From a virus: DNA of 60,830 bases. Every line of letters begins with the position of its first letter. The first letter of the stretch is position 1. The DNA lies in the IMG/VR virus record IMGVR_UViG_3300032053_000074, positions 1 to 60,830 of that record; one strand, written 5' to 3'. The notes below the pieces were generated by a model, which was not told the origin of the DNA, did no database searches, and saw only the letters and a list, made by a program, of their open reading frames with translations. Positions 1-9,700 of this stretch are shown piece by piece. The translations under genes and the position numbers were made by a program.

Positions 1-1
1 A

Positions 2-559
2 TGTCAAAAAGCCCGGGAATTTGGGTTAACCTCTGAGAAATCTAAAGTGATAACGGAACAACTGGAACTTAAAAAACAGGGGAAGCGAAAGTGTTATAAA
101 TGCAAAAATATCTATCCATATACCGACGAATATTTCAGGTCTAGGTCGTTATGTAGAGTGTGTGGGTCTATTCACCGGAAGGGACGTTATCAGTCTTTGA
201 TGAATAATTTAACTCTTGAGCAACTACTTGATTTGAGATGCAAGCAGGCATATCAGCGTTCGTGTAAAAAAGGATGGGAGTTCAATTTATCACCGGAATA
301 TTTGGCAAATATCTATCGAAAACAGTCCGGTCTATGTTTTTATTCAGGGATAAAAATGGAAATTTCACTGAAAGGATATGCTACAAACAATTATGTATTA
401 TCCATTGATAGAATAGATTCTTCCAAAGGATATATTACCGACAATATTGTATTGTGCTGTGATGCAGTCAATACAATGAAGATGCAGATGGAAAGTGAAG
501 AGTTCATTCGCTTATGTAGAACAATTGCCGATAACAATCTGAATTCGCTGATTAGATAA
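2..559 (+). CDS. HNH endonuclease, probably partial at the window edge
   Basis: This is the only plus-strand gene I accept. It looks like a free-standing HNH (homing-type) nuclease. A Cys pair (CYKCK) and a second pair (CRVC) near the N-terminus suggest a zinc site. The HNH core follows at roughly residues 95-150 of the GTG-started form, with SGLCFYSG, then IDRIDSSKGY and a C-terminal Asn/Cys segment typical of phage HNH proteins. A GTG start exists at 47, but no clear ribosome site precedes it. The same frame stays open back to position 2 with helix-like sequence, so the true start may lie outside the window. It converges on the next gene. Such genes often invade phage genomes between conserved modules. 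Confidence 0.7.
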   Translation, partial: CQKAREFGLTSEKSKVITEQLELKKQGKRKCYKCKNIYPYTDEYFRSRSLCRVCGSIHRKGRYQSLMNNLTLEQLLDLRCKQAYQRSCKKGWEFNLSPEYLANIYRKQSGLCFYSGIKMEISLKGYATNNYVLSIDRIDSSKGYITDNIVLCCDAVNTMKMQMESEEFIRLCRTIADNNLNSLIR

Positions 560-565
560 TGTCAA

Positions 566-1084
566 CTATTTTATTTGTTCAAATGGAGTATCACATAGAA
601 GATCTACATATTTCATTATCTTTGTATGAGTTTCGTCTTCTATTTTAAAATTCCATTTTTTAGTTGCAGTATTATCAATCCATTCACGGAGAGATGTACC
701 AAATTCTTCTGATCGTGCTTTAATATCACAGCAAAACTCAGCCAAATATACATCTGGCATATCTTTAATTCCTCCAGTCCAATTTTCAGGATGGTGTGAA
801 TTAGTCATATTATGTTGATGAATAGCAAGTTTCAACTTTAACTTATTTTCTTCAGATGGATTATTGAGGGATAAATATTCAAATTCTATACCATAGAATT
901 TACTTGCATCATGAACAAACCCATTGGCAATTAACCGTTTACCTAAGTCAATTTCTCCACTCATAATAAGTTTTTCACCTAGTAAAAAACAATTATCTTC
1001 TACATTACGTATGTGCCTTGTAATAGCACGAATCTTCGTCATTGTTAATTCAGCATCTTTTTTAAGACGATCACTTCTCTTCAT
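566..1084 (-). CDS. DUF5662-like HD-type protein
   Basis: The protein resembles the DUF5662 family, a small all-helical group related to HD phosphohydrolases whose substrate is unknown. Visible motifs are HDASKF around the middle, then AIHQHNMTNSHHPENW, a His-rich metal-binding pattern, and an acidic DIKAR segment. I chose the ATG at 1084 because a consensus promoter places its -10 box (1093-1098) a few bases upstream; an earlier TTG would overlap that promoter. No ribosome-binding site is visible, so the mRNA is probably leaderless. It is transcribed apart from the head operon to its right. The family call is from motif memory; function is not inferred. Confidence 0.6.
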   Translation of the reverse strand: MKRSDRLKKDAELTMTKIRAITRHIRNVEDNCFLLGEKLIMSGEIDLGKRLIANGFVHDASKFYGIEFEYLSLNNPSEENKLKLKLAIHQHNMTNSHHPENWTGGIKDMPDVYLAEFCCDIKARSEEFGTSLREWIDNTATKKWNFKIEDETHTKIMKYVDLLCDTPFEQIK

Positions 1085-1092
1085 ATGTAACA

Positions 1093-1120
1093 ACTATAAC
1101 AGACTCAGTGAAAATGTCAA
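1093..1120 (-). promoter_or_regulatory. Sigma70-type promoter for the DUF5662-like gene
   Basis: On the minus strand TTGACA (1120-1115) and TATAGT (1098-1093) are separated by exactly 16 nt. The predicted start of transcription is within about 3 nt of the ATG at 1084. The same box pair and spacing recur at least seven more times in the window. Confidence 0.7.
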
Positions 1121-1125
1121 GGATA

Positions 1126-1950
1126 TTAACTTCTGTCACCATCACCCATATAATTAGACATATCTGGATCAGGTTGCCGTCTCGATGCACGAGGGTCATG
1201 ATCTAGCTCGATAATGTGATATCCTTGACGTATATATTTTCCAATTTTTTCTGGTGAAATATTAATCTTCCCTCCATTATCTTTATTATCTATCCAATAG
1301 ACATAAGACCCACCCTGTCGGTCTTTATAAATAGTACCAGCGGAATTTTCATCCATTGTTTCATCTTCTTCATAGTCAGGATCAGTTCGCTTATTAAGTC
1401 TTTTCTTATATCCACCTTCTGTTCCTGAACCACCGCAAGATGCACACTTTGTGCCATCATGCATTCCTTCGCCACTTCCATTACAGCTGGAACATACCGT
1501 ACTATTTGATTCATCCATTCCACCAAATAAAGATTCATCTCCCTTCACTGCATCCTGCATTCTTTTACATGCAAGCACTATTTTATCTGCCCATTCTTGA
1601 GAATATGTAGCGGGTAATTTAATAGTTTTTTCTATATGATTACCCGGCATCATGTCAAGACGTTCACTATCATAATATCTTTCTAAAAATACCGTATCTG
1701 ATTCTGTATTTACACTACATCCTACAGTAGCAAATCCACTCATATAATATTCCATAAAATCTCGTGGATCAGTACCTTGTGTATAAAATCTTAATTTTTC
1801 TAATTCAGCATAAATATACTTTTTATATTGTTCACACGCTTCCCCATCATTAGTTTCTTTTATATTGATGTTCGAGGATTTATTTGATAAATTCTCTTTT
1901 AGAATTTCAAATACACATTCTTTAATGAGGGATTTTAAATTAATTTGCAT
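1126..1950 (-). CDS. Hypothetical head-module protein with DnaJ-type zinc motif
   Basis: I do not recognise the family. The N-terminus LKSLIKECVFEILKE matches a short amphipathic helix found at the start of several neighbours. At about residues 152-175 there are two CxxCxGxG units (CSSCNGSG and CASCGGSG), the cysteine-rich repeat of DnaJ-type zinc centres, although no J domain is present. The last 60 residues are acidic and polar. The start overlaps the end of the preceding gene by 11 bp, so both belong to the head operon that runs down from the portal. A role in head assembly or as a minor virion protein is only inferred from position. Confidence 0.6.
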   Translation of the reverse strand: MQINLKSLIKECVFEILKENLSNKSSNINIKETNDGEACEQYKKYIYAELEKLRFYTQGTDPRDFMEYYMSGFATVGCSVNTESDTVFLERYYDSERLDMMPGNHIEKTIKLPATYSQEWADKIVLACKRMQDAVKGDESLFGGMDESNSTVCSSCNGSGEGMHDGTKCASCGGSGTEGGYKKRLNKRTDPDYEEDETMDENSAGTIYKDRQGGSYVYWIDNKDNGGKINISPEKIGKYIRQGYHIIELDHDPRASRRQPDPDMSNYMGDGDRS

Positions 1951-2905
1951 ATGCTAATATTTCATATTTTGCCGGTTGTCCTTCTCCTGCTAAATTTTCC
2001 CAATTAAAGGAAATACGGCTATTTTGAATAGTTGGTTTATCTGTAAAAGTATCTTGTCCTGGATCATTCAATCTTCGATATGGAAGTAAAAGACTTCCTT
2101 TAGGAGTATTTAATCCTCCACTTACCATGTTTAACCCAAATCCTACACTTGATAATGCATTAGTAACCGCAGTCAATCCTTGACCAGGAGATTCAAAATC
2201 ACGCTTATTACCATCTGCTCCAGCAGTTTTTAATGCCATTCCAAGTTTCTTTCTTTCACTGTTGGAAACTTTATCAACTGTTATTGCTCCTGCTTCTTTA
2301 GATCTAATAAATGGAGTCCTAGTTTTTACTGCATTTAAAAATCGTTCCTTTTGATTATTCCAATCTTCCCACATCTTAGGTAATTCTGAAGTTGAATAAT
2401 TACCGAAATTTATTTTACCTCCCTTGTTTGACATTGCATTACTAAAAACATACCATGAACGGTCATCTCCATATCTGCTGTCCAATGAAAAATTTCCTAT
2501 GTATCCAAATGAAATTCCAGGATAATCCTTCTTTATATTATTATCTATATCGTTTTGCAAATTTTCATAAGCAGAATTTATTTGTGATTTATTTGATGCA
2601 TCAGTACGTTCTCTAGGCGAAGGTTGAAATTCATCTGATTGTGAATCATATGGTTCTGGTTGAGAAGTTTCTTTTATTTTAGGTGAGCATTTATGTCCAA
2701 TTGACCATTTTCCACCGCACTTTTCACATGGAGTTGGATGATAAACATCTTTATCATTTTTCAAGCTCCACTTATCGGATGGGTTTGATGGTGGTCTTCC
2801 ATCACCATCTTTATAGTCTGGATATTCAAGAGATGGATCACTACGTTCAGTTATTACTTCTGCAATACACTGTTTCACTAATTTTAGAAGTTGATGTTGA
2901 TTCAT
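1940..2905 (-). CDS. Hypothetical head-module protein, zinc-knuckle-like
   Basis: The protein has no recognised family. It opens with LLKLVKQCIAEVITE, the same helical motif as the next gene. A Cys/His cluster follows near residues 59-73 (CEKCGGKWSIGHKC), which could bind zinc. The middle is polar and low in complexity, and the second half looks globular. It lies directly after the prohead protease, where T4 has its scaffold gene 22, but the sequence does not look like a scaffold. The end overlaps the next start, which suggests coupled translation. Its place in the virion or procapsid is inference. Confidence 0.6.
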   Translation of the reverse strand: MNQHQLLKLVKQCIAEVITERSDPSLEYPDYKDGDGRPPSNPSDKWSLKNDKDVYHPTPCEKCGGKWSIGHKCSPKIKETSQPEPYDSQSDEFQPSPRERTDASNKSQINSAYENLQNDIDNNIKKDYPGISFGYIGNFSLDSRYGDDRSWYVFSNAMSNKGGKINFGNYSTSELPKMWEDWNNQKERFLNAVKTRTPFIRSKEAGAITVDKVSNSERKKLGMALKTAGADGNKRDFESPGQGLTAVTNALSSVGFGLNMVSGGLNTPKGSLLLPYRRLNDPGQDTFTDKPTIQNSRISFNWENLAGEGQPAKYEILAYAN

Positions 2906-2909
2906 ATAA

Positions 2910-3536
2910 TTAACCTAATTCAGATAACACATTATGAATAATTGAATCTGTTTTTTCCCATCTATTAGAAATTGGATTTCTAACCACCCCTTCGGAAAGA
3001 GCAACTTGTCCTGTTTGAAGAGACATAAACGCACCTTGTGTTGAGGGATTTGAAACAAAATCAAATGCAATTAATTCAAAGTCATCTCCGACAATAGCAG
3101 AACTCTCTGATATTTTCTTTAACGAACCCATTCCACGACTGGAAATTCCGAGTTTTATTCCATTTCTAAATAATTCACGGAGAATGTTTCCATTTGGAGT
3201 AGTAAGAACTTCAACTGTTCCCAACAAATCATTTCCATTCCAATGCATTTCTATAACATTATGAGATACATTTTTCAAGTTTACCACAGATGAATCTGGA
3301 TGATCCAATTCGCCCATTGCTCTTCGTTCTTTAATAAACACATTTGCATATTTTTCAGCTTCACGAATAAGAACCTCGTCCGGATAAATTCTTCCATTTT
3401 GATTTTTCCTAGCTTTACGTTGAAGTATTCCCTGTACTCGAAATGGTTGATTTGGATGTTCGGCTGATTCCCGTAACATAACCGGATCTGCCTCAAATGT
3501 TATACATTCCAATAAAAGTTTTTTTTCGTTATTCAT
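2910..3536 (-). CDS. gp21: Prohead core protease (T4 gp21-like)
   Basis: This is the procapsid maturation protease of T4-like phages, which cleaves scaffold and capsid proteins before DNA packaging. Family landmarks are clear: QNGRIYP near residue 46, GELDHP with the likely catalytic His79, a conserved VSHNVIEM strand, and LGISSRGMGS with the catalytic Ser at 132/133. Downstream, FDFVSNPS is the usual last conserved block. At 208 residues it matches gp21 in length. It overlaps the upstream gene by 4 bp (ATGA). The T4 order portal, core proteins, protease is kept here, with extra genes between portal and protease. Confidence 0.9.
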   Translation of the reverse strand: MNNEKKLLLECITFEADPVMLRESAEHPNQPFRVQGILQRKARKNQNGRIYPDEVLIREAEKYANVFIKERRAMGELDHPDSSVVNLKNVSHNVIEMHWNGNDLLGTVEVLTTPNGNILRELFRNGIKLGISSRGMGSLKKISESSAIVGDDFELIAFDFVSNPSTQGAFMSLQTGQVALSEGVVRNPISNRWEKTDSIIHNVLSELG

Positions 3537-4387
3537 ATGGTTGTGTCCGTCATTGTTTTTTTAATTCTAATTGCCCATTCATCCTTAGTATCATTGGATT
3601 CCATTTTTACTAAATCATAACGAGTTGAAATTGTGCCGTTTTGTGTTAACTTAAAAAGAGCTGCTGCAAGAGAATCTTTAGTTAAACCTGGCTTTAAAGT
3701 ATTAGCAGGTATTTTTAAATCAAATAAAGCAACCGATTTACCATTTCCTAAATTCTTCATCCATCCAATTCCTTTAATAAAATCACGAGGAGTTGTCTCC
3801 GGTTTTATTAGAAAATTTGGCAACCATAATTTAATATCTTGAGTAATTGCGTCAATTGAATATGCATCATAATGTCCAGTTCCTCCTGCTTCTTTTAATG
3901 GCAACTCTTTAGTTGGAATATTACTTACAGGTGCATGTGACATTGGTTGTGATTGTGCTGTATCAGGATTATTTTCCGGCGAAATTGGATTTTCTACTTT
4001 AGTGTTTGGATTATGTCCTTTTTGAGGAGATGGTTGTCCAGTCGCAGGTCCAACAATTTGAATCTTAAATCCAGGTTTTAGAAAATACTCTTTTGGTTTT
4101 GGAGTAGAATTATCATGTGCAATAACAACATAATTATCATAATAATCATCAAGAGTTATTTTAGAAACATCAAATTCATAATCCTTTACATATTGCTTAT
4201 ATCCACGAGATGCACGAGCATGTATGCGCTTTCCATTTAATCTTTCCCCAATTGCTTGTTCAAACTTTTGTTTTATTTGGTCACTATTACCATCAATCGC
4301 TCGTTTAAAATTTGCATAATCTCTCCCTAGATCATAATATTGACCCGTCGCACCTTGTTGCTCTATTATTCTCTTTAAAGAAATCAT
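3533..4387 (-). CDS. Hypothetical head-module protein
   Basis: No family is recognised. The sequence has an N-terminal segment with several Tyr and Lys residues, a Pro/Gln/Ser-rich linker at about residues 115-160, and a C-terminal globular part that ends in a charged tail. The two-domain layout with a disordered linker is common in minor virion proteins. It begins MISLKRIIEQ, a shortened version of the N-terminal helix seen in the neighbouring genes. It overlaps the protease start by 4 bp and follows the next gene by 3 bp, so it belongs to the head operon. Confidence 0.6.
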   Translation of the reverse strand: MISLKRIIEQQGATGQYYDLGRDYANFKRAIDGNSDQIKQKFEQAIGERLNGKRIHARASRGYKQYVKDYEFDVSKITLDDYYDNYVVIAHDNSTPKPKEYFLKPGFKIQIVGPATGQPSPQKGHNPNTKVENPISPENNPDTAQSQPMSHAPVSNIPTKELPLKEAGGTGHYDAYSIDAITQDIKLWLPNFLIKPETTPRDFIKGIGWMKNLGNGKSVALFDLKIPANTLKPGLTKDSLAAALFKLTQNGTISTRYDLVKMESNDTKDEWAIRIKKTMTDTTI

Positions 4388-4390
4388 ATT

Positions 4391-5746
4391 TTAATATAAT
4401 TTATCAGCCTTACGTTCCATATCTTCCTCACCTTGAGGAGTGATTTGGAATCCAAGACGTTTAGAAACATCCACTGCTGCTTCACTTCCGCCCCTACTAG
4501 AAAATGCCGCAGGAACATTATACCCACTCACTCCACCTGTATCAGTCATTTCAGATATATTACTATTATCACCAGCCATTATAATATCGCCGGTGTCTGC
4601 TCTCCACGCATGTCCACTATCACAATAATTATAAGGACTTTCTGGTTTATGTTTATATCCCTTATAATTACATATAGGACATAATCTAATTCCATCAGGT
4701 GGAAAATTTAATGGATCAGTGGACATACGCCACCCTTCCATTGTCGTTTTCTTTTTAAAAGCAAATGGTGTAGAAATAGGAGAAACCGCAGAAGTTCCTG
4801 TCTCTTCTTGTACAGGTTCTGATTGAATTGGATTCCATTTCTTAGTCGTCGTGTCAAGTACTTTATAATTCCCAGTCATATCTTTCCATATAAATCTAGT
4901 TCCTCTATTTATACTTGTATCTCTTATTTTATATTGATATACCGTTCCATGTTCTCCAGATTTACTTCTAACAAACCACATATCTTTCCACAATTTCTTA
5001 GCAATAGTATTTGCTGCAAATTCATTATCAGATTTCATTTTGCTAGTAGAAGCATTAGTATAAGAACCAAATCCTTCGCTCACTATTCCTTTAACAATTT
5101 CCTTGATAATTTCTTCTAAAGTAGATTTATTTATGGAATTTTCATTGAGGGGCTTTATTGATTTAACAAATGTCATTAACTTATTACTCTTAAGTTCTTT
5201 TGCTTTGTTATACAAATCAATTATGTCATCGGTTGGAAGTCTAAATCCGTTACCCATTTTTTTCTTAAATTGAGCAATCAAAATATCATCTGGAGCAAGC
5301 GGTTCAGATTTATAATCTGCCGAACGTTCACCAGACCCATCAAATTCAATGTCACTACCACCTTCTCCTCTATCAAGATTTCCATTTACCATTCCAAGAT
5401 AAGTCTTTATAAAATTAGTAGATTTTCCTTCGGGATATTTATCACTACCACTTACCCATTGACTTAAGCTCTTCGCTCCTTTAATCCCTCTTATAATAAT
5501 ACTTGCCCATACCCATATGAACATTGATTGTGGTGCGGAATAATATATCTTTTGATCACCCATGCTGTAATTTTTAGTTATATCAGACCACTCAAATCCA
5601 CCATTGCCTAAAATATCATCAAATTCTTTCGGAGCTCGCTCAGATTGTCCGGAAAATATAAAGTTCTTGATATTTTTATCTTGATCTATAGAAATAGCAG
5701 CATAAACAGAAGATAATTTCTTAAGTACATTAATGTCTAATTTCAT
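4391..5746 (-). CDS. Hypothetical head-module protein with zinc ribbon
   Basis: This 451-residue protein is unrecognised. In the middle it carries LEEIIKEIVKGIVSE, the same helical motif that opens its neighbours, which suggests that two units were joined or that the motif is an internal docking segment. Near residue 380 there is a zinc-ribbon-like pattern (CPICNYKGYKHK, then CDSGHAW). The first 200 residues contain an SGSDKYPEGK loop and look globular. It overlaps the upstream gene by 17 bp. Possible roles are procapsid core or internal head protein; both are inference from position. Confidence 0.6.
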   Translation of the reverse strand: MKLDINVLKKLSSVYAAISIDQDKNIKNFIFSGQSERAPKEFDDILGNGGFEWSDITKNYSMGDQKIYYSAPQSMFIWVWASIIIRGIKGAKSLSQWVSGSDKYPEGKSTNFIKTYLGMVNGNLDRGEGGSDIEFDGSGERSADYKSEPLAPDDILIAQFKKKMGNGFRLPTDDIIDLYNKAKELKSNKLMTFVKSIKPLNENSINKSTLEEIIKEIVKGIVSEGFGSYTNASTSKMKSDNEFAANTIAKKLWKDMWFVRSKSGEHGTVYQYKIRDTSINRGTRFIWKDMTGNYKVLDTTTKKWNPIQSEPVQEETGTSAVSPISTPFAFKKKTTMEGWRMSTDPLNFPPDGIRLCPICNYKGYKHKPESPYNYCDSGHAWRADTGDIIMAGDNSNISEMTDTGGVSGYNVPAAFSSRGGSEAAVDVSKRLGFQITPQGEEDMERKADKLY

Positions 5747-6626
5747 TGTTATCTCCTAGTTGTGTCTTAATCTCTTTCAATAACTCATAAGAAAGCATTA
5801 ATACCATTACGTGACTATCTTTAATCACTTTTCCTGGATTTATTTTGTCCAATTGATTTACAACTTCGTTTATCTTTATCTTGATAACATCCGAATCTTT
5901 AATATTATCAACCAATTCGGTAAGACATACTTTAATCTCCGATACTTTAGTCTTAACAAAAACATCGAAATTATTTGTATTAGCAACATTGCAAATATAT
6001 TCTCTTAAAACTGATTTCTGCTCTTCATCGAGAACACTATCATATTTTTCATTCAATTTCTCAATTAGTAGTTTATAAGTAAGTAACCGTATATCTTCGG
6101 TTTGATATTTATAATAATTTATAAGATCATCACCATTATTTACAATTTTAGGTTTATCGGAAATATGCTCTATTATACAGTTTTTGGATTGGTAAATTTC
6201 ATTTACTTCAAATTTACAATCATCAGATACTATATCTTCGAACACTTTATAAATTGAAGCTAATACTTTGTAATTTCTAATAGGTGCTTGCAACATCTCT
6301 TCAATTGGATATGCGTCCTTTATTTCCTTGATTAACTCATACTTAAGTTGAATAAGTTTTTTGTTATTTAATCTTTTTCTAGCATCACAAACAACTGAAA
6401 AAAAACGTTCGGCATAGGGATTTTCTTTTATTTTTTCATTAATAAGAGTGTTATATAGTTGCCATTCTTTTCCTATCTCCGTATTTTCTCTAAAATATTT
6501 GTAAAGTATGTCTTTGGCTAAAGATGTGTCTCTACCTGCAATTATATCAGCGGTCACTTGCTTTGTTAAGAGTTCAAACAAAATACCGGTATTTCTAAAT
6601 TTAGAATGGCGCATTCTTTTTTGCAT
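5730..6626 (-). CDS. Conserved head-module protein, possible prohead core component
   Basis: The N-terminus SKFRNTGILFELLTKQ is a signature I associate with a conserved protein next to the portal in many T4-like phages of environmental origin, often called a hypothetical or prohead core protein. The rest is almost entirely charged helix, with long Lys/Glu runs and predicted coiled coil, which suits a scaffold or core role. It sits directly after the portal gene, where T4 has the core genes 67 and 68. It shares no clear residue-level similarity with them that I can see, so the assignment stays tentative. Confidence 0.65.
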   Translation of the reverse strand: MQKRMRHSKFRNTGILFELLTKQVTADIIAGRDTSLAKDILYKYFRENTEIGKEWQLYNTLINEKIKENPYAERFFSVVCDARKRLNNKKLIQLKYELIKEIKDAYPIEEMLQAPIRNYKVLASIYKVFEDIVSDDCKFEVNEIYQSKNCIIEHISDKPKIVNNGDDLINYYKYQTEDIRLLTYKLLIEKLNEKYDSVLDEEQKSVLREYICNVANTNNFDVFVKTKVSEIKVCLTELVDNIKDSDVIKIKINEVVNQLDKINPGKVIKDSHVMVLMLSYELLKEIKTQLGDNNEIRH

Positions 6627-6710
6627 ATTACTAGATTTTACTATTCAACTTGATTATAAATATAAAGATATACTCCTAAACCGTATCTTTATACTATATA
6701 TGGCATCAAT

Positions 6711-9700
6711 TTATTTTGTATTGTGGATAATGTTACTTTCATCCATTAAGGATTTACTTGAATTTTCCGAAATAAGTTCCTGTGTTACATCAGTCTGTGA
6801 TTTCTTTAGAAATACGGATAAATTACTAATTAAATCCTTATTCTCCTTCATAGACACAGTTGATAACCTGTGTTCTTTTAGACTGAACGGCGAGTCATTC
6901 TCGAAATTATGATCGAAATTACTCTTGCGTTTACCTTCACTATTCTTATTTGGAGAAGATAATCTTTCCTTAGAACCTAATGGATCTTCTCCAAATGGAT
7001 GCTGTGCTCTGGCATCATGTTCGCCACTTTGGTCTCGTTTTTGCTTAATTTCCTTAACCAAATCTTCTGGTTCTTCTTTATTTTTAGTTTCTCCAGGTGG
7101 AGTTTCTTCGTCACCCTTCCCATCCTCACCCTCGCCCTCACCGCCCTCACCCTCACCGCCCTCACCCTCACCAGGTTTACCTTCAAGGTCTTCTATATCA
7201 CCCAATCCACCACCACCACCACCACCACCACCACCCAATCCACCACCCAATCCACCACCACCACCAGAATCAGATTTTTCAGATCCGCCACTCTTTCCTA
7301 TGCCAATTTTATTAAACGGCTTAGCTGGATCATCACCATCTTCCTCAATTTTACTGAATCTATATTTCTGTTTCGAATCTTCCACTACCTGATCTTTAAC
7401 TTCTTTAATATCATCATCAGACATGTGGAATATATTTTTATAAACCCATTCATAAGAGAAGAATTTATTCTCGATCATGTCGGTTGATACAGAAACTTTA
7501 TCAGACCAAATCTCAAGTTTTTCCTTTTCAAAAATTGTACTTGGATTAGTTAATTCCAGTTTGAAATCAACTAGACTTTCGTCACGATATCCTTGAGCAT
7601 ATAGATGAACAATTCCGATTTTCTCTAGTTCATTTGCAATAATCCTCTGAATTCTCTGAATAGTACGAGCGAACCTGACATCTTCCGACGCAAGTGTAGC
7701 TTTTCCGGAAATACCTTCTTCATACCCAAGAAATGCTTTTGGGATTTTTAAGGCAGACATGAGTTTATTACGTAGATATTCGATATCTTCGGTACCCGTC
7801 CATTCCATACCACCAAGGGTATCGATTTTTGTGCCACTATCACTACCACGAACTGGAATGTAATAGTCTTCAACCATGTTCTGGAGATTAAAACGAAGAT
7901 TATATTCCCCACTCTGTTCATCCATATAAGGGACTTTCTTCATTTTATCCATCATCTTCTGCATGTAATTATCAACTTCGGCAGGAGGGATATTTCCAAT
8001 ATCAGTATAAAATATACGCTTTTCAGGTGCTCTCATTATACGATGGATTAACATAGCATCTTCCATCAATGATAATTGCTTCCAAACACGTCTTGCCCCT
8101 TCCAACATAGATTTTCCATATGGCATGAAATTACTATCGGACATCAATCGGAAATGTGCCATCTCGTAGTTTTCTAATACTTCTGCTTGTGCCGTATCAG
8201 TTGGACGCAATTGAAATTTAACATAACGTTTATTATTTGGATCAGCATTCTCAATACGCTCAACATTGTAGGAAGAAATTGGTTCAACCATGTAAACCCC
8301 ATATTCAGGAGTAATATACAATTTTAGATAAAAATCACCGTATTTACAATTTTTCACAAATACACCACTATCTTTGGTTATATTTCCATCCAAATCTTTT
8401 CCACACATCGCAAAATTATGTCTATCATGTTCCCCATTTGGACCAACAACAGTCATACAATAAACGTCGGAAGATTCGTTTATAATTTCAACGGTTTTAA
8501 CTTTATGATTTGGTAGAATACCGTTCTTTCTAAGTTCCTTCATTTTTTTACTGGCAGATTCTCGTCTATCAGAAGTCCATCCACTCTTCATATTTTCACA
8601 TGCACGTTCTCTTCGAACTGGGTCTTTCCACATTTCTGTTTTTAATTTAGATCGTATTTTATCCGATCTAAGATATTTGTCAATACTTCTTTTTCTTTTC
8701 TCTATAATTTCTGGAGTATGTAATATACGTTTACAATGATCTGCGTGTAGTCGTCGATGATCAAAAAACTCCATCGGAATTAGATTTGTTGGAGAATTGT
8801 CATATTTATTGAAATTTTTATGATGTAAAATTCTATTAATGCTATCAGTTTTAATTCCATATGACTCAGCCACGTTACGATGTGTAAAATCATATTTATC
8901 AAGTCCAGGATTATATATCATCTCATACTTATTCATCCCTCCTTTTTCAGGACTCAATTTTCTATAGAACGGCATTAGACTATCATTTTCTTTAAGATCC
9001 TCTGCACATCGTTCAATTCCATTTCGTAATATAAATGGATGTTCGGGTGAAGTTTCTACAAATGAATTGTCATCGAATGTTATTTTTACTATTTTGTTCG
9101 CTGTATAATTTTTATCACACCAAACAACCTTACCTGGTACAATTTGATTTGTTCCATCTTGAACCGAATATACCCAAACTCCCTCCCCGTTCTTTATTTT
9201 ATTGGATAAATCATCTATTCTTATATTTTCCCCCGATAATAATGGAATATAAGAATCATATTTTACTGGCATGTTTCTAGTCCATGACCACATGTTAAAT
9301 TGTACATTTAAGATATCATTGTATAAATTTTCCAATATTTCTTTTACATTATTATTGCTAGAATGCACCGTCAGCATTTTTCCCATTTCATTATAAGTGA
9401 GGCATTCATCCGCATAAATGTCGAGAGCACTACTCAAAATTGGATCCATATCCATTGTATTTTTTACGATACAACTATCCGTAGCAAAATTTGCAAACTT
9501 CTCAACTGTAACATCATATACATCTATTTGACCAATAGATTCAATAGAAACTATTGTATGATTCAAGGTGGATTCAACTTCTTTTTTAAATGATTTCCAA
9601 TTTGTAAATTTTTCGGTTAATCTATTTTGAAGGACAGAGTAATCGCATCCAATATCTTTTATAAGATCCCAAGAAATTAATTTTCCATTTTTCTTATAAT

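Noticed and set aside
33-46. Independent short gene starting at ATG position 1
   Set aside because: That frame stops after 11 codons; the long frame open from position 2 is the coding one.
6925-7487. Plus-strand Pro/Ser and Thr-rich open frames
   Set aside because: They are antisense to the Gly/Glu-rich tail of the portal, whose low complexity opens all frames.
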